Positions 54,632 through 63,584 are shown, numbered from the stretch's first letter. The stretch: DNA of 64,000 nucleotides from Pseudomonas lini (GCF_001042905.1 NZ_JYLB01000006.1:372001-436000); one strand, 5' to 3'. Numbers and translations are program-made. Notes: generated from the letters alone by a model not told the origin.

Positions 54632-55603
54632 ATGAAACTTCGAAAAAATATTCGTTCGCTGACCGATGTTGAAAAGCGGCAGTTTGTCGAAGCCTGCCTC
54701 CAGCTCAAGGAATCAGGAAAATACGATCAGTATGTGCATCAGCATCATCAGGTGATGGTGCCCACAGTTCTACCTCACGAGCCGAACGATCCCAACTACC
54801 GAAACGGAGCGCATCGAGGGCCTTCATTCCTACCCTGGCATCGAGCGTTCCTGCTTCAATTTGAAGATGATCTTCAGGCCATTGACCCCTCGATCACCAT
54901 CCCTTACTGGAACTGGACAGAGGACGCTGCCGATCCGCAGAACTCGCCGGTATGGGCGGACAACTTCATGGGCGGAAATGGCGTGGAGAACGACTACTGG
55001 CGGGTGGCGAGCGGTCCTTTTGCCTTCAAGGACGGGAAGTGGCCCGTTCCGTCATACCCTGATGACGGTCTGCCGGAGCCGGGGTTAAAGCGGCAGTTCG
55101 GTCTGGTGGTGAACTCTCTGCCAACCCCTGACGATCTGCAGATAGTGATGGGCGAGAGTTTGTATGACACGCCGCCGTATGACTCCGGTCATGGTGTACG
55201 CGGTTTCAGAAACCGTCTGGAGGGTTGGATCACGCAGCGAGGCGATCCACAAGTCAAAACCTCGAGTTCCCAGTTGCACAATCGGGTTCATCTTTGGGTG
55301 GGCGGCAACATGCTACCGATGACTTCTCCAGATGACCCGGTGTTCTTTCTTCATCATTGTTTCGTCGACAAAGTCTGGGCTGACTGGCAGGCCCGGATGG
55401 CACAAGACAACGAGCAATGGGCACCGCACTACGCACCACTGACAAACGGCCCCGAGGGCCACAATTACAATGATGCACTCAAGCCCTGGACGCGAAAGAT
55501 CAGCGAGGTAATGGACATTGCAGCGTTGGGTTATGAATACGAGCAAGCACCAAGCTTGATGGTGGTGCCCCAGCGATTCAATAAATCGCCATTCCTGGAG
55601 TGA
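54632..55603 (+). CDS. Tyrosinase-family type 3 copper oxidase
   Basis: This 323-residue protein has both copper sites: CuA with HQHH (36-39), HRGPSFLPWHR (His61, His70) and CuB with HNRVH (His216, His220) and FFLHHCFVD (241-242). Such enzymes hydroxylate monophenols and oxidise o-diphenols to quinones, the first step of melanin formation, or act on o-aminophenols. No signal peptide is present. ATG 54632 is preceded by AAGGA at eight bases. No caddie/MelC1-type copper chaperone gene is adjacent, so it may be self-maturing. It is part of a small accessory insert between the carnitine and dgc genes. Confidence 0.9.
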   Translation: MKLRKNIRSLTDVEKRQFVEACLQLKESGKYDQYVHQHHQVMVPTVLPHEPNDPNYRNGAHRGPSFLPWHRAFLLQFEDDLQAIDPSITIPYWNWTEDAADPQNSPVWADNFMGGNGVENDYWRVASGPFAFKDGKWPVPSYPDDGLPEPGLKRQFGLVVNSLPTPDDLQIVMGESLYDTPPYDSGHGVRGFRNRLEGWITQRGDPQVKTSSSQLHNRVHLWVGGNMLPMTSPDDPVFFLHHCFVDKVWADWQARMAQDNEQWAPHYAPLTNGPEGHNYNDALKPWTRKISEVMDIAALGYEYEQAPSLMVVPQRFNKSPFLE

Positions 55604-55631
55604 CAGGGGCTAAGTCAGAAATCGGTGGGAG

Positions 55632-55668
55632 GACCAAAGATCGCAGCCTGCAGGCTGCGATCTTGGTC
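55632..55668. terminator. Long hairpin between the tyrosinase gene and the XRE gene
   Basis: GACCAAAGATCGCAGCCTG at 55632-55650 pairs with CAGGCTGCGATCTTGGTC at 55651-55668, with one bulged A and almost no loop. The core is shared with REP family A. T-richness after it is modest, so termination in either direction is likely but not certain. Confidence 0.65.
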
Positions 55669-55673
55669 GTTTC

Positions 55674-55904
55674 TTACAGCTCAAGCTGATTGGCAGTGAT
55701 GCCAAATGCCGCGGCAATTTTCTCACGTGTCACCTTGCGGGGCTTGGCGACAGTCTCCTGCTGGGCAAAGGCCGGTTGGGAAATGCCCATACGCTTGGCC
55801 ACTTCATCCTGCGTAAGGTTCAGGTGTTCGCGCCAGGCGCGAATAGGAAGTGCTCCATCGACGATGCGGCTCACTACTTCGTGGGGGATCAAATAATTCT
55901 CCAT
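55674..55904 (-). CDS. Orphan XRE-family antitoxin-like protein
   Basis: This 76-residue protein has one HTH (LNLTQDEVAKRMGISQPAFA with recognition helix SQPAFAQQE). The N-terminal segment MENYLIPHEVVSRIVDG resembles antitoxins whose partner is a RelE/HigB-type toxin. No toxin gene is visible: upstream on the same strand is the LprI-like gene (10-bp gap) and downstream is the terminator. ATG 55904 has only a distant AGGA. It may be a remnant of a TA module or a stand-alone regulator. Confidence 0.7.
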   Translation of the reverse strand: MENYLIPHEVVSRIVDGALPIRAWREHLNLTQDEVAKRMGISQPAFAQQETVAKPRKVTREKIAAAFGITANQLEL

Positions 55905-55914
55905 TCTTATGTCT

Positions 55915-56316
55915 TTATTCCTGCCCAATCGACTCCAAAAACTCCGACCGCTCGTCACTCATCCGCGCCACGCAATCGTTCTGCGCAATGGTGAACGCTT
56001 TGCTACCACTGGTCGCTGGAAATGCATCCACTGCGCAATCGGCATCCCGGGTTTTCAGCCATTGCTGTTGCGCGGTTTTGATTTTGGCGGTGATGTCGGT
56101 CAGTTGCGCCTTGTTGTTGCCGTAAAGCGTTTGCATGCGCTCGGTCAGGCTTTGGTAGTTGTCGCTCAGCAGCTGTTCGGCGGTGGTTCTGCTGTAGGCC
56201 GAGCATTCCAGGGTCTGGATTTCGTTTTCGACGGCGTCGCAGGGGTTGTCGTCGGCTTCTTCAGCTGCTTGTACGCCAGTCGCTATCAGTGCCAAAGCCA
56301 GAAAGATAGATTTCAT
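55915..56316 (-). CDS. LprI-like (DUF1311) periplasmic protein
   Basis: This 133-residue protein has a signal peptide (MKSIFLALALIATGVQA) and the DUF1311 pattern: four Cys (NPCDAVENEIQTLECSA, DADCAV, QNDCVARM) with the family phrase LTERMQTLYGNNKAQL and QQQWLKTRDADC. LprI of Mycobacterium is a lysozyme inhibitor; other members are uncharacterised. The Cys pairs are likely disulfides in the periplasm. ATG 56316 lies 14 bases after GGGGC. It is cotranscribed with the XRE gene. Confidence 0.85.
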   Translation of the reverse strand: MKSIFLALALIATGVQAAEEADDNPCDAVENEIQTLECSAYSRTTAEQLLSDNYQSLTERMQTLYGNNKAQLTDITAKIKTAQQQWLKTRDADCAVDAFPATSGSKAFTIAQNDCVARMSDERSEFLESIGQE

Positions 56317-56564
56317 TACGCCGCCGCCCCTTGATCCAGTCATGCATTCAGTAAAACATCCAGTGATGCGGCGAATTCTGGCCCAAGCGGGCGGCGTTGG
56401 ATAGGTAGGCAATGACGCCTGTTGACGACCCTTTGTCGCGGATTGACGCTTTCGGCAAACCCTCTGTCGTTTTTGCACCCGGCTGCCCCGGCCCTCAGGC
56501 ATATGCTGGCCCCAAAGCGCCGGCACACGATTCGGCGCATGAATCGCTAATAGGGGACAGCCTG

Positions 56565-57542
56565 ATGAGCCCAGCCGAATTGCACGCCGACAGCATCGTT
56601 ATCGACGGGCTGATTATTGCCAAGTGGAACCGCGAGCTGTTTGAAGACATGCGCAAGGGCGGTCTGACCGCGGCCAACTGCACCGTGTCGGTGTGGGAGG
56701 GCTTCCAGGCCACTGTCAACAACATCGCCGCCAGCCAGAAGCTGATCCGCGAGAACAGCGATCTGGTGATTCCGGTGCGCACCACCGCCGATATCCGCAA
56801 GGCCAAGGAGCAGGGCAAGACTGGCATCCTCTTTGGCTTCCAGAATGCTCACGCGTTTGAAGACCAGATCGGCTACGTCGAGGTCTTCAAGCAGCTCGGC
56901 GTCGGTATCGTGCAGATGTGCTACAACACCCAAAACCTGGTCGGTACCGGTTGCTACGAGCGCGATGGCGGCCTGTCGGGTTTCGGTCGTGAAATCGTCG
57001 CCGAGATGAACCGTGTCGGCGTCATGTGCGACCTGTCCCACGTCGGCTCGAAAACCTCCGAAGAAGTCATCCTCGAATCCAAGAAGCCGGTCTGCTACTC
57101 CCACTGCCTGCCGTCGGGTCTGAAAGTGCACCCGCGCAACAAATCCGACGAAGAGCTGAAGTTCATCGCCGATCACGGCGGTTTCGTTGGTGTGACCATG
57201 TTCGCGCCGTTCCTGGCCAAGGGCATTGATTCGACCATCGACGACTACGCCGAAGCCATCGAATACACCATGAACATCGTCGGCGAAGACGCCATCGGCA
57301 TCGGCACCGACTTCACCCAGGGCCATGGCCAGGACTTCTTCGAATACCTGACCCATGACAAGGGCTACGCCCGCCGTCTGACCAGCTTCGGCAAGATCAT
57401 CAACCCGCTGGGCATCCGCACCGTGGGCGAGTTCCCGAACCTGACCGAGACCCTGCTCAAACGCGGCCATTCCGAGCGGGTGGTGCGCAAGATCATGGGC
57501 GAGAACTGGGTGAACGTCCTCAAAGACGTTTGGGGCGAATAA
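56565..57542 (+). CDS. M19 membrane-dipeptidase-like protein of the dgc operon
   Basis: This 325-residue protein is homologous to the M19 renal dipeptidase family: the conserved DLSHV (His159) and YSHC (His180) and the GIGTDF loop are present. The HxD pair of the first metal site is replaced (DGLII at 14-18 instead of DGHND), and the bridging Glu is Gln93 (FGFQNAH). It therefore may not be a dinuclear peptidase. It is the first gene of the dgc run, before DUF5943 and dgcA, as PA5396 in P. aeruginosa. AGGGGA precedes ATG 56565. Function in dimethylglycine use is unknown. Confidence 0.85.
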   Translation: MSPAELHADSIVIDGLIIAKWNRELFEDMRKGGLTAANCTVSVWEGFQATVNNIAASQKLIRENSDLVIPVRTTADIRKAKEQGKTGILFGFQNAHAFEDQIGYVEVFKQLGVGIVQMCYNTQNLVGTGCYERDGGLSGFGREIVAEMNRVGVMCDLSHVGSKTSEEVILESKKPVCYSHCLPSGLKVHPRNKSDEELKFIADHGGFVGVTMFAPFLAKGIDSTIDDYAEAIEYTMNIVGEDAIGIGTDFTQGHGQDFFEYLTHDKGYARRLTSFGKIINPLGIRTVGEFPNLTETLLKRGHSERVVRKIMGENWVNVLKDVWGE

Positions 57543-57620
57543 GCCACCGCATCTCTGAATCCTTTCCCCCGGCCGTCCGTGCCGGGGGCAACACAACGAA
57601 TTTTCTGGAGTTAAGTTTCC

Positions 57621-58151
57621 ATGGCCAAGATCGCCCCGCAATTGCCAATCGAAGTCGACAGCGAAACCGGTATCTGGACTTCTGACGCCCTGCCGATGCT
57701 GTATGTGCCGCGCCATTTCTTCGTCAACAACCACATGGGCATCGAGGAAGTGCTGGGCGCCGAAGCCTACGCCGAAATCCTCTACAAGGCCGGCTACAAG
57801 TCCGCCTGGCACTGGTGTGAAAAAGAAGCTGAATGCCACGGCCTGGAAGGCGTCGCAGTGTTCGAGCACTACATGAAGCGTCTGTCGCAACGCGGCTGGG
57901 GCTTGTTCAAGATTCAGGACATCGACCTCGACAAAGGCACCGCCAGCGTCAAGCTCGAACACTCCGCATTTGTCTACGTGTACGGCAAGGTCGGGCGCAA
58001 GGTCGACTACATGTTCACTGGCTGGTTCGCCGGCGCCATGGACCAGATCCTGGCCGCTCGCGGCAGCAAGATCCGCACGGTCGCCGAACAAGTCTACGGT
58101 GGCTCCGAAGAAGGCCACGACGACGGTTTGTTCACCGTCAAGCCGTTGTAA
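57621..58151 (+). CDS. DUF5943 (4-vinyl reductase-like) protein of the dgc operon
   Basis: This 176-residue protein is related to the V4R/4-vinyl reductase-type domain (PF02830-like), with LPMLYVPRHFFVNNHMGIEE at the N-terminus and WFAGAMDQILAARGSK in the C-terminal half. It has conserved Cys residues (HWCEKEAECHG) that could bind metal. GGAG precedes the ATG. It lies between the M19-like gene and dgcA with short gaps, as PA5397 does in P. aeruginosa. Its role in the pathway is not known to me. Confidence 0.8.
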   Translation: MAKIAPQLPIEVDSETGIWTSDALPMLYVPRHFFVNNHMGIEEVLGAEAYAEILYKAGYKSAWHWCEKEAECHGLEGVAVFEHYMKRLSQRGWGLFKIQDIDLDKGTASVKLEHSAFVYVYGKVGRKVDYMFTGWFAGAMDQILAARGSKIRTVAEQVYGGSEEGHDDGLFTVKPL

Positions 58152-58166
58152 GTCGAGGACCCCGCC

Positions 58167-60227
58167 ATGGCTTTCGAAGCAATGTTCCAGCCGATCCAGA
58201 TCGGCAAACTGACCATCCGCAACCGCGTGCTCAGCACCGCGCACGCCGAGGTCTACGCCACCGACGGCGGCATGACCACCGACCGGTACGTCAAGTATTA
58301 CGAAGAGAAAGCCAAGGGCGGGATCGGCCTGGCGATTTGCGGCGGTTCCTCCAGCGTGGCCATCGACAGCCCTCAAGGCTGGTGGAAGTCGGTCAACCTG
58401 GCCGACGACCGGATCATTCCGCACTTCCAGAACCTGGCCGACGCCATGCACAAGCATGGCGCCAAGATCATGATCCAGATTACCCACATGGGCCGTCGTT
58501 CCCGCTGGGACGGCGAGCATTGGCCAACCCTGCTGTCGCCGTCGGGCATCCGTGAACCGGTGCACCGCGCGACCTGCAAAACCATCGAGCCGGAAGAAAT
58601 CTGGCGGGTGATCGGCAACTACGCCAGCGCAGCCGCGCGGGCCAAGGCCGGTGGCCTGGATGGCGTCGAGTTGTCCGCTGTGCACCAACACATGATCGAC
58701 CAGTTCTGGAGCCCGCGGGTCAACAAGCGTACCGATGAATGGGGCGGCAGCTTCGAAAACCGCATGCGTTTCGGCCTGGAAGTGATCAAGGCAGTGCGTA
58801 AGGAAGTCGGTCCGGACTTCTGCGTCGGCATCCGTCTGTGCGGTGATGAATTCCACCCGGATGGTTTGTCCCACGAGGACATGAAACAGATCGCCAAGTA
58901 CTACGACGACACCGGCATGATCGACTTCATTGGCGTTGTGGGCTCGGGTTGCGACACCCACAACACCTTGGCCAACGTTATTCCGAACATGAGTTATCCA
59001 CCGGAGCCATTCCTGCATTTGGCCGCCGGTATCAAGGAAGTGGTGAAGGCCCCGGTCCTGCACGCGCAGAACATCAAGGACCCGAACCAGGCAACCCGTA
59101 TTCTGGAAGGCGGTTACGTCGACATGGTCGGCATGACCCGCGCCCACATCGCCGACCCGCATTTGATCGCCAAGATCAAAATGGGCCAGGTCGACCAGAT
59201 CAAACAGTGTGTCGGCGCCAACTACTGCATCGACCGTCAGTACCAGGGCCTGGACGTGTTGTGCATCCAGAACGCCGCGACTTCCCGTGAATACATGGGC
59301 GTGCCGCACATCATCGAGAAATCGACCGGGGTGAAGCGCAAAGTCGTGGTGGTCGGTGCCGGTCCTGCCGGGATGGAAGCGGCTCGTGTGTCGGCTGAAC
59401 GTGGCCACGACGTGACCCTGTTCGAGAAGAAAGAATTCATCGGCGGGCAGATCACTACCGCGTCGAAAGCGCCGCAACGGGACCAGATCGCCGGTATCAC
59501 TCGCTGGTTTCAACTGGAACTGGCGCGTTTGAAAGTCGACCTGCGCCTGGGCGTGGCAGCCGATGCGGCAACCATTCTCGACCTGCGTCCGGACGTGGTG
59601 GTGCTCGCCGTCGGCGGTCATCCGTTCCTGGAACAGAACGAACACTGGGGCGCGGCTGAAGGCTTGGTGGTCAGCAGCTGGGACATCCTTGACGGCAAGG
59701 TTGCGCCGGGCAAGAACGTGCTGGTCTACGACACCATTTGCGAGTTCACCGGGATGTCGACGGCCGACTTCCTCGCCGACAAGGGCAGCCAGGTCGAGAT
59801 CGTCACCGACGACATCAAACCGGGCGTGGCCATCGGCGGTACGTCGTTCCCGACTTACTACCGCAGCATGTACCCGAAAGAAGTGATCATGACCGGGGAC
59901 ATGATGCTGGAGAAGGTCTACCGCGAAGGCGACAAGCTGGTGGCGGTACTGGAAAACGAATACACCGGCGCCAAAGAGGAGCGGGTGGTGGACCAGGTCG
60001 TCGTCGAAAACGGCGTGCGTCCGGACGAGGAAATCTACTACGCGCTGAAGGAAGGCTCGCGCAACAAAGGCCAGATGGACATCGAAGCTTTGTTCGCGAT
60101 CAAGCCTCAGCCTTCGCTGAGCCAGGCGGGCGACGGCTACTTGCTGTTCCGCATCGGCGACTGCGTGGCCCAGCGCAACACCCACGCGGCGATCTATGAC
60201 GCGTTGCGGTTGTGCAAGGATTTCTAA
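58167..60227 (+). CDS. dgcA: Dimethylglycine demethylase subunit DgcA
   Basis: This 686-residue protein combines an old-yellow-enzyme-type FMN barrel (about 1-340), a short cysteine region, and a C-terminal FAD/NAD-binding part (VVVVGAGPAGMEAARVSAER from about residue 391), the layout of trimethylamine dehydrogenase and 2,4-dienoyl-CoA reductase. The Fe-S region reads C348, A351, C354, C366, so the second Cys of the usual four is Ala. In P. aeruginosa DgcAB with an ETF oxidises dimethylglycine to sarcosine. GAGG precedes ATG 58167. Confidence 0.95.
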   Translation: MAFEAMFQPIQIGKLTIRNRVLSTAHAEVYATDGGMTTDRYVKYYEEKAKGGIGLAICGGSSSVAIDSPQGWWKSVNLADDRIIPHFQNLADAMHKHGAKIMIQITHMGRRSRWDGEHWPTLLSPSGIREPVHRATCKTIEPEEIWRVIGNYASAAARAKAGGLDGVELSAVHQHMIDQFWSPRVNKRTDEWGGSFENRMRFGLEVIKAVRKEVGPDFCVGIRLCGDEFHPDGLSHEDMKQIAKYYDDTGMIDFIGVVGSGCDTHNTLANVIPNMSYPPEPFLHLAAGIKEVVKAPVLHAQNIKDPNQATRILEGGYVDMVGMTRAHIADPHLIAKIKMGQVDQIKQCVGANYCIDRQYQGLDVLCIQNAATSREYMGVPHIIEKSTGVKRKVVVVGAGPAGMEAARVSAERGHDVTLFEKKEFIGGQITTASKAPQRDQIAGITRWFQLELARLKVDLRLGVAADAATILDLRPDVVVLAVGGHPFLEQNEHWGAAEGLVVSSWDILDGKVAPGKNVLVYDTICEFTGMSTADFLADKGSQVEIVTDDIKPGVAIGGTSFPTYYRSMYPKEVIMTGDMMLEKVYREGDKLVAVLENEYTGAKEERVVDQVVVENGVRPDEEIYYALKEGSRNKGQMDIEALFAIKPQPSLSQAGDGYLLFRIGDCVAQRNTHAAIYDALRLCKDF

Positions 60228-60242
60228 GAGCTTGTGGATAAC

Positions 60243-60337
60243 CTGTAGGAGCGAGGCTTGCCCGCGAAGGCGGACTGACATTCAACATTGATGTCGGCTG
60301 ATCCATCGCCTTCGCGGGCAAGCCTCGCTCCTACAGG
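60243..60337. repeat. REP-type inverted doublet, family B, inside the dgc operon
   Basis: CTGTAGGAGCGAGGCTTGCC is mirrored by GGCAAGCCTCGCTCCTACAG. It lies in the dgcA-dgcB gap and shares its GAGGCTTGCC variant with the copy between tktA and epd. Confidence 0.9.
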
Positions 60338-60399
60338 GATTCGAGCAAGGCATCCAGGTAGTTAGGCCTGCAAGACCCCGAGGTCTTTGGGAGCTCCAC

Positions 60400-62349
60400 A
60401 TGTTGAACACCCTTCTTCCAATCCTGTTGTTCGCTGCCTTGGGCCTGGCTGTCCTGGGCGCGTTGCGGCGGGTGGCTATGTGGCGTCAGGGCCGGGCTTC
60501 GAAAGTCGACCTGATCGGCGGTCTGTTCGCCATGCCCAAACGCTACATGGTCGATTTGCACCACGTCGTCGCGCGGGACAAATACATTGCCAACACCCAC
60601 GTCGCCACGGCCGGTGGTGCGGTGGCGTCGATTGTGCTGGCGATTCTGGTGCATGGTTTTGGCCTGCATAACCGCATCCTCGGTTATGCACTGCTGCTGA
60701 TGTCGGCGGTGATGTTTGTCGGCGCGATCTTTATGTTCCTGCGCCGTCGCAACCCACCGGCCCGCTTGTCCAAAGGCCCGTGGATGCGCTTGCCGAAAAG
60801 CCTGATGGCGTTCTCGGCGTCGTTCTTCCTGCTGACCCTGCCGGTTGCCGGCATCCTTCCGGAAAACTTCGGTGGTTGGGTGGTGGCTGCGATCCTCGGC
60901 GTCGGTGTGCTGTGGGGCGTTAGCGAACTGTTCTTCGGCATGACCTGGGGCGGGCCGATGAAGCACGCCTTCGCCGGTGCCTTGCACCTGGCCTGGCACC
61001 GTCGCGCCGAACGTTTTGGTGGCGGTCGTTCCACCGGTTTGAAACCGCTGGACCTGAATGACCCGAACGCTCCGCTGGGCGTGGAAAAACCCAAGGATTT
61101 CACCTGGAACCAACTGCTCGGCTTCGACGCCTGCGTGCAGTGCGGTAAATGTGAAGCCGCGTGCCCGGCGTTCGCCGCCGGCCAGCCGCTGAACCCGAAA
61201 AAACTGATTCAGGACATGGTCGTTGGCCTGGCCGGTGGCACTGATGCCAAGTTCGCCGGAAGCCCCTATCCGGGCAAATCCATCGGCGAACACGGTGGTA
61301 ATCCGCATCAACCAATCGTCAACGGTCTGGTGGACGCTGAAACCCTGTGGTCCTGCACCACTTGCCGTGCCTGCGTCGAGGAATGCCCGATGATGATCGA
61401 GCACGTCGACGCCATCGTCGACATGCGTCGCCATCTGACTCTGGAAAAAGGCGCGACCCCGAACAAGGGTGCCGAAGTCCTGGAAAACCTGATCGCCACC
61501 GACAACCCGGGCGGCTTCGCGCCGGGCGGGCGGATGAACTGGGCGGCGGATTTGAACCTGAACCTGCTCAGCGAGAAAAAATCCACCGACGTGCTGTTCT
61601 GGGTCGGTGACGGTGCCTTCGACATGCGCAACCAGCGCACCCTGCGCGCCTTCGTCAAAGTGCTGAAAGCGGCCAAGGTCGACTTCGCGGTGCTGGGTCT
61701 TGAAGAGCGCGACAGCGGTGACGTGGCCCGACGCTTGGGCGACGAAGCGACCTTCCAGCTGTTGGCCAAACGCAACATCCAGACCCTGGCCAAGTACAGC
61801 TTCAACCGCATCGTCACGTGCGACCCGCACAGTTTCCACGTGCTGAAAAACGAGTACGGCGCCTTCGACGGTAACTACCTCGTGCAGCACCACAGCACTT
61901 ACATGGCGGAGATCATTGGCGAAGGCGCCCTGAACCTCGGCCAGCACAAAGGCAGCAGCGTGACCTATCACGACCCGTGCTACCTCGGCCGCTACAACGG
62001 TGAATACGAGGCGCCGCGTGAAGTGCTGCGCGCACTCGGGATTGAAGTGAAAGAGATGCAACGCTCAGGTTTCCGTTCACGCTGCTGCGGCGGCGGTGGC
62101 GGTGCACCGATCACCGACATTCCGGGTAAGCAGCGGATTCCCGACATGCGCATGGAAGACATCCGCGAAACCGGTGCCGAACTGGTGGCCGTGGGTTGTC
62201 CACAGTGCACTGCGATGCTCGAAGGCGTGGTCGAACCGCGTCCAATGATCAAGGACATTGCCGAACTGGTGGCCGATGCGTTGCTCGAAGACGCAACGCC
62301 GGGAAAGCCATCGGCACCGGCCAAACGTGAACCTGCGGAGGTGCATTGA
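60400..62349 (+). CDS. dgcB: Dimethylglycine demethylase iron-sulfur subunit DgcB
   Basis: This 649-residue membrane protein has four or five N-terminal helices (about 5-190), then two [4Fe-4S] motifs (CVQCGKCEAACP near 245 and CTTCRACVEECP near 320). Two CCG-type cysteine domains follow (HDPCYLGRYN, CCGGGGGAP, GCPQCTAM), as in heterodisulfide reductase/GlpC-type proteins. It carries electrons from DgcA toward the respiratory chain, probably through quinones. The stop overlaps the next start (TGATG at 62347-62351). Confidence 0.93.
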   Translation: MLNTLLPILLFAALGLAVLGALRRVAMWRQGRASKVDLIGGLFAMPKRYMVDLHHVVARDKYIANTHVATAGGAVASIVLAILVHGFGLHNRILGYALLLMSAVMFVGAIFMFLRRRNPPARLSKGPWMRLPKSLMAFSASFFLLTLPVAGILPENFGGWVVAAILGVGVLWGVSELFFGMTWGGPMKHAFAGALHLAWHRRAERFGGGRSTGLKPLDLNDPNAPLGVEKPKDFTWNQLLGFDACVQCGKCEAACPAFAAGQPLNPKKLIQDMVVGLAGGTDAKFAGSPYPGKSIGEHGGNPHQPIVNGLVDAETLWSCTTCRACVEECPMMIEHVDAIVDMRRHLTLEKGATPNKGAEVLENLIATDNPGGFAPGGRMNWAADLNLNLLSEKKSTDVLFWVGDGAFDMRNQRTLRAFVKVLKAAKVDFAVLGLEERDSGDVARRLGDEATFQLLAKRNIQTLAKYSFNRIVTCDPHSFHVLKNEYGAFDGNYLVQHHSTYMAEIIGEGALNLGQHKGSSVTYHDPCYLGRYNGEYEAPREVLRALGIEVKEMQRSGFRSRCCGGGGGAPITDIPGKQRIPDMRMEDIRETGAELVAVGCPQCTAMLEGVVEPRPMIKDIAELVADALLEDATPGKPSAPAKREPAEVH

Positions 62350-63569
62350 TGAGCGACATTATCCGCCGCGACCCACGCGCCGAATGGATCGCCCGCAACC
62401 GCTTGCACCCGCTGCATGCGGCCATGCAACCGGCGCAACACAGCTGGATGGGGCCTAACGGCCTCATCCGCAAAAATCCTCACGGGATCGGTTTTATCGG
62501 CCCCAACGGCATCAAACGGATTGACCGCAGCGGCGCTCAGCAGGGCGGGGCGACCAAACGCTCGGCCGCGGTTGAAGTGCAATTGCCGCTGCATCAAGTG
62601 GCTGCACCTGCGTTCTACATCAGCGTGGTGCCGGACATGGTCGGCGGCCGCTTGAGCAGCCACGACCGCGACTTGCTCGGCCTGGCTCATCAGTTGGCCG
62701 GCAAGGACGGCGCGGTACTGGCCGTGGTCTTCGGTGAGCACAAGGAAAACGCCTTCGCCACGGCTGGCGTGGATCGCTTGCTGGTGCTTGAGGGCGACGA
62801 ATTCAGCGGTTATGCACCGGAACAACGAGTCCAGGGCCTGCGGGCTGTTGATAACCAGTTCAGCCCTCGTCACTGGTTGCTGCCGGACAGTCGCAGCGGT
62901 GGTGGCGAACTCGGTCGACGCTTTGCCGCCGCATTGGGCGAACGCCCGGCCACGCGGGTCTGGCAGGTCAAGGATCAGGAGTGCATCGGCCGCGCCGGTG
63001 CTGGTTTGCAAGACCTTGCACGTCCGGTCGCTCGCTTGATTCTGGCTGCGGCCGAATGCGCTGAACCGGTCAGCGAAACCCGTCATGAGGCCTTGCCGGT
63101 GGAGTTATCCACAGCGGTCGCTCGCAGCCTGTCGCGGATCGAAGATCTGGGCGCGGTGGCGGTGGATCCGGCGGCGATTCCGATGGCCGAAGCCGAGTTC
63201 ATCTTCTCCGGCGGTAACGGGGTCAAGGACTGGGGACTTTTCCACAGGACGGCCGAGGCGTTGGGCGCGACCGAAGGTGCATCGCGAGTGGCGGTGGACG
63301 ACGGCTTCATGGCCCGGGACCGTCAGGTCGGTGCGTCTGGCACCTGGGTCACGGCACGGGTTTACGTGGCGGTGGGTATCTCCGGGGCAATCCAGCACCT
63401 GCAAGGCATCGGTGCCTGCGACAAGGTGGTGGCGATCAACCTCGATCCTGGCTGCGACATGATCAAACGGGCCGACCTGTCGGTGATCGGCGAGAGCGCC
63501 GAGATTCTTCAAGCCTTGATCGATGCGGTAGAGGCTTACCGCAATGAAGCCAAGCGCGATGCGGCTTAA
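62349..63569 (+). CDS. Electron transfer flavoprotein alpha subunit of the dgc system
   Basis: This 406-residue protein has the C-terminal ETF-alpha FAD-binding domain (ARVYVAVGISGAIQHLQGIG and VAINLDPGCDMIKRADLSVI). It also has an N-terminal extension of about 80 residues beyond usual ETF-alpha length. Start ATG 62349 overlaps the dgcB stop by one base. It corresponds to PA5400, the etfA-type gene of the P. aeruginosa dgc locus, and is followed 15 bp later by the beta subunit. It probably transfers electrons from DgcA to DgcB. Confidence 0.92.
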   Translation: MSDIIRRDPRAEWIARNRLHPLHAAMQPAQHSWMGPNGLIRKNPHGIGFIGPNGIKRIDRSGAQQGGATKRSAAVEVQLPLHQVAAPAFYISVVPDMVGGRLSSHDRDLLGLAHQLAGKDGAVLAVVFGEHKENAFATAGVDRLLVLEGDEFSGYAPEQRVQGLRAVDNQFSPRHWLLPDSRSGGGELGRRFAAALGERPATRVWQVKDQECIGRAGAGLQDLARPVARLILAAAECAEPVSETRHEALPVELSTAVARSLSRIEDLGAVAVDPAAIPMAEAEFIFSGGNGVKDWGLFHRTAEALGATEGASRVAVDDGFMARDRQVGASGTWVTARVYVAVGISGAIQHLQGIGACDKVVAINLDPGCDMIKRADLSVIGESAEILQALIDAVEAYRNEAKRDAA

Positions 63570-63584
63570 GGGAAGGAAAGGGTT

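Noticed and set aside
56547..60281. A 1244-codon open frame on the minus strand over the dgc genes
   Set aside because: It is the antisense shadow of GC-rich dgc genes: the three plus-strand genes have motifs, ribosome binding sites and known homologues, whereas the antisense frame has no recognisable domain.
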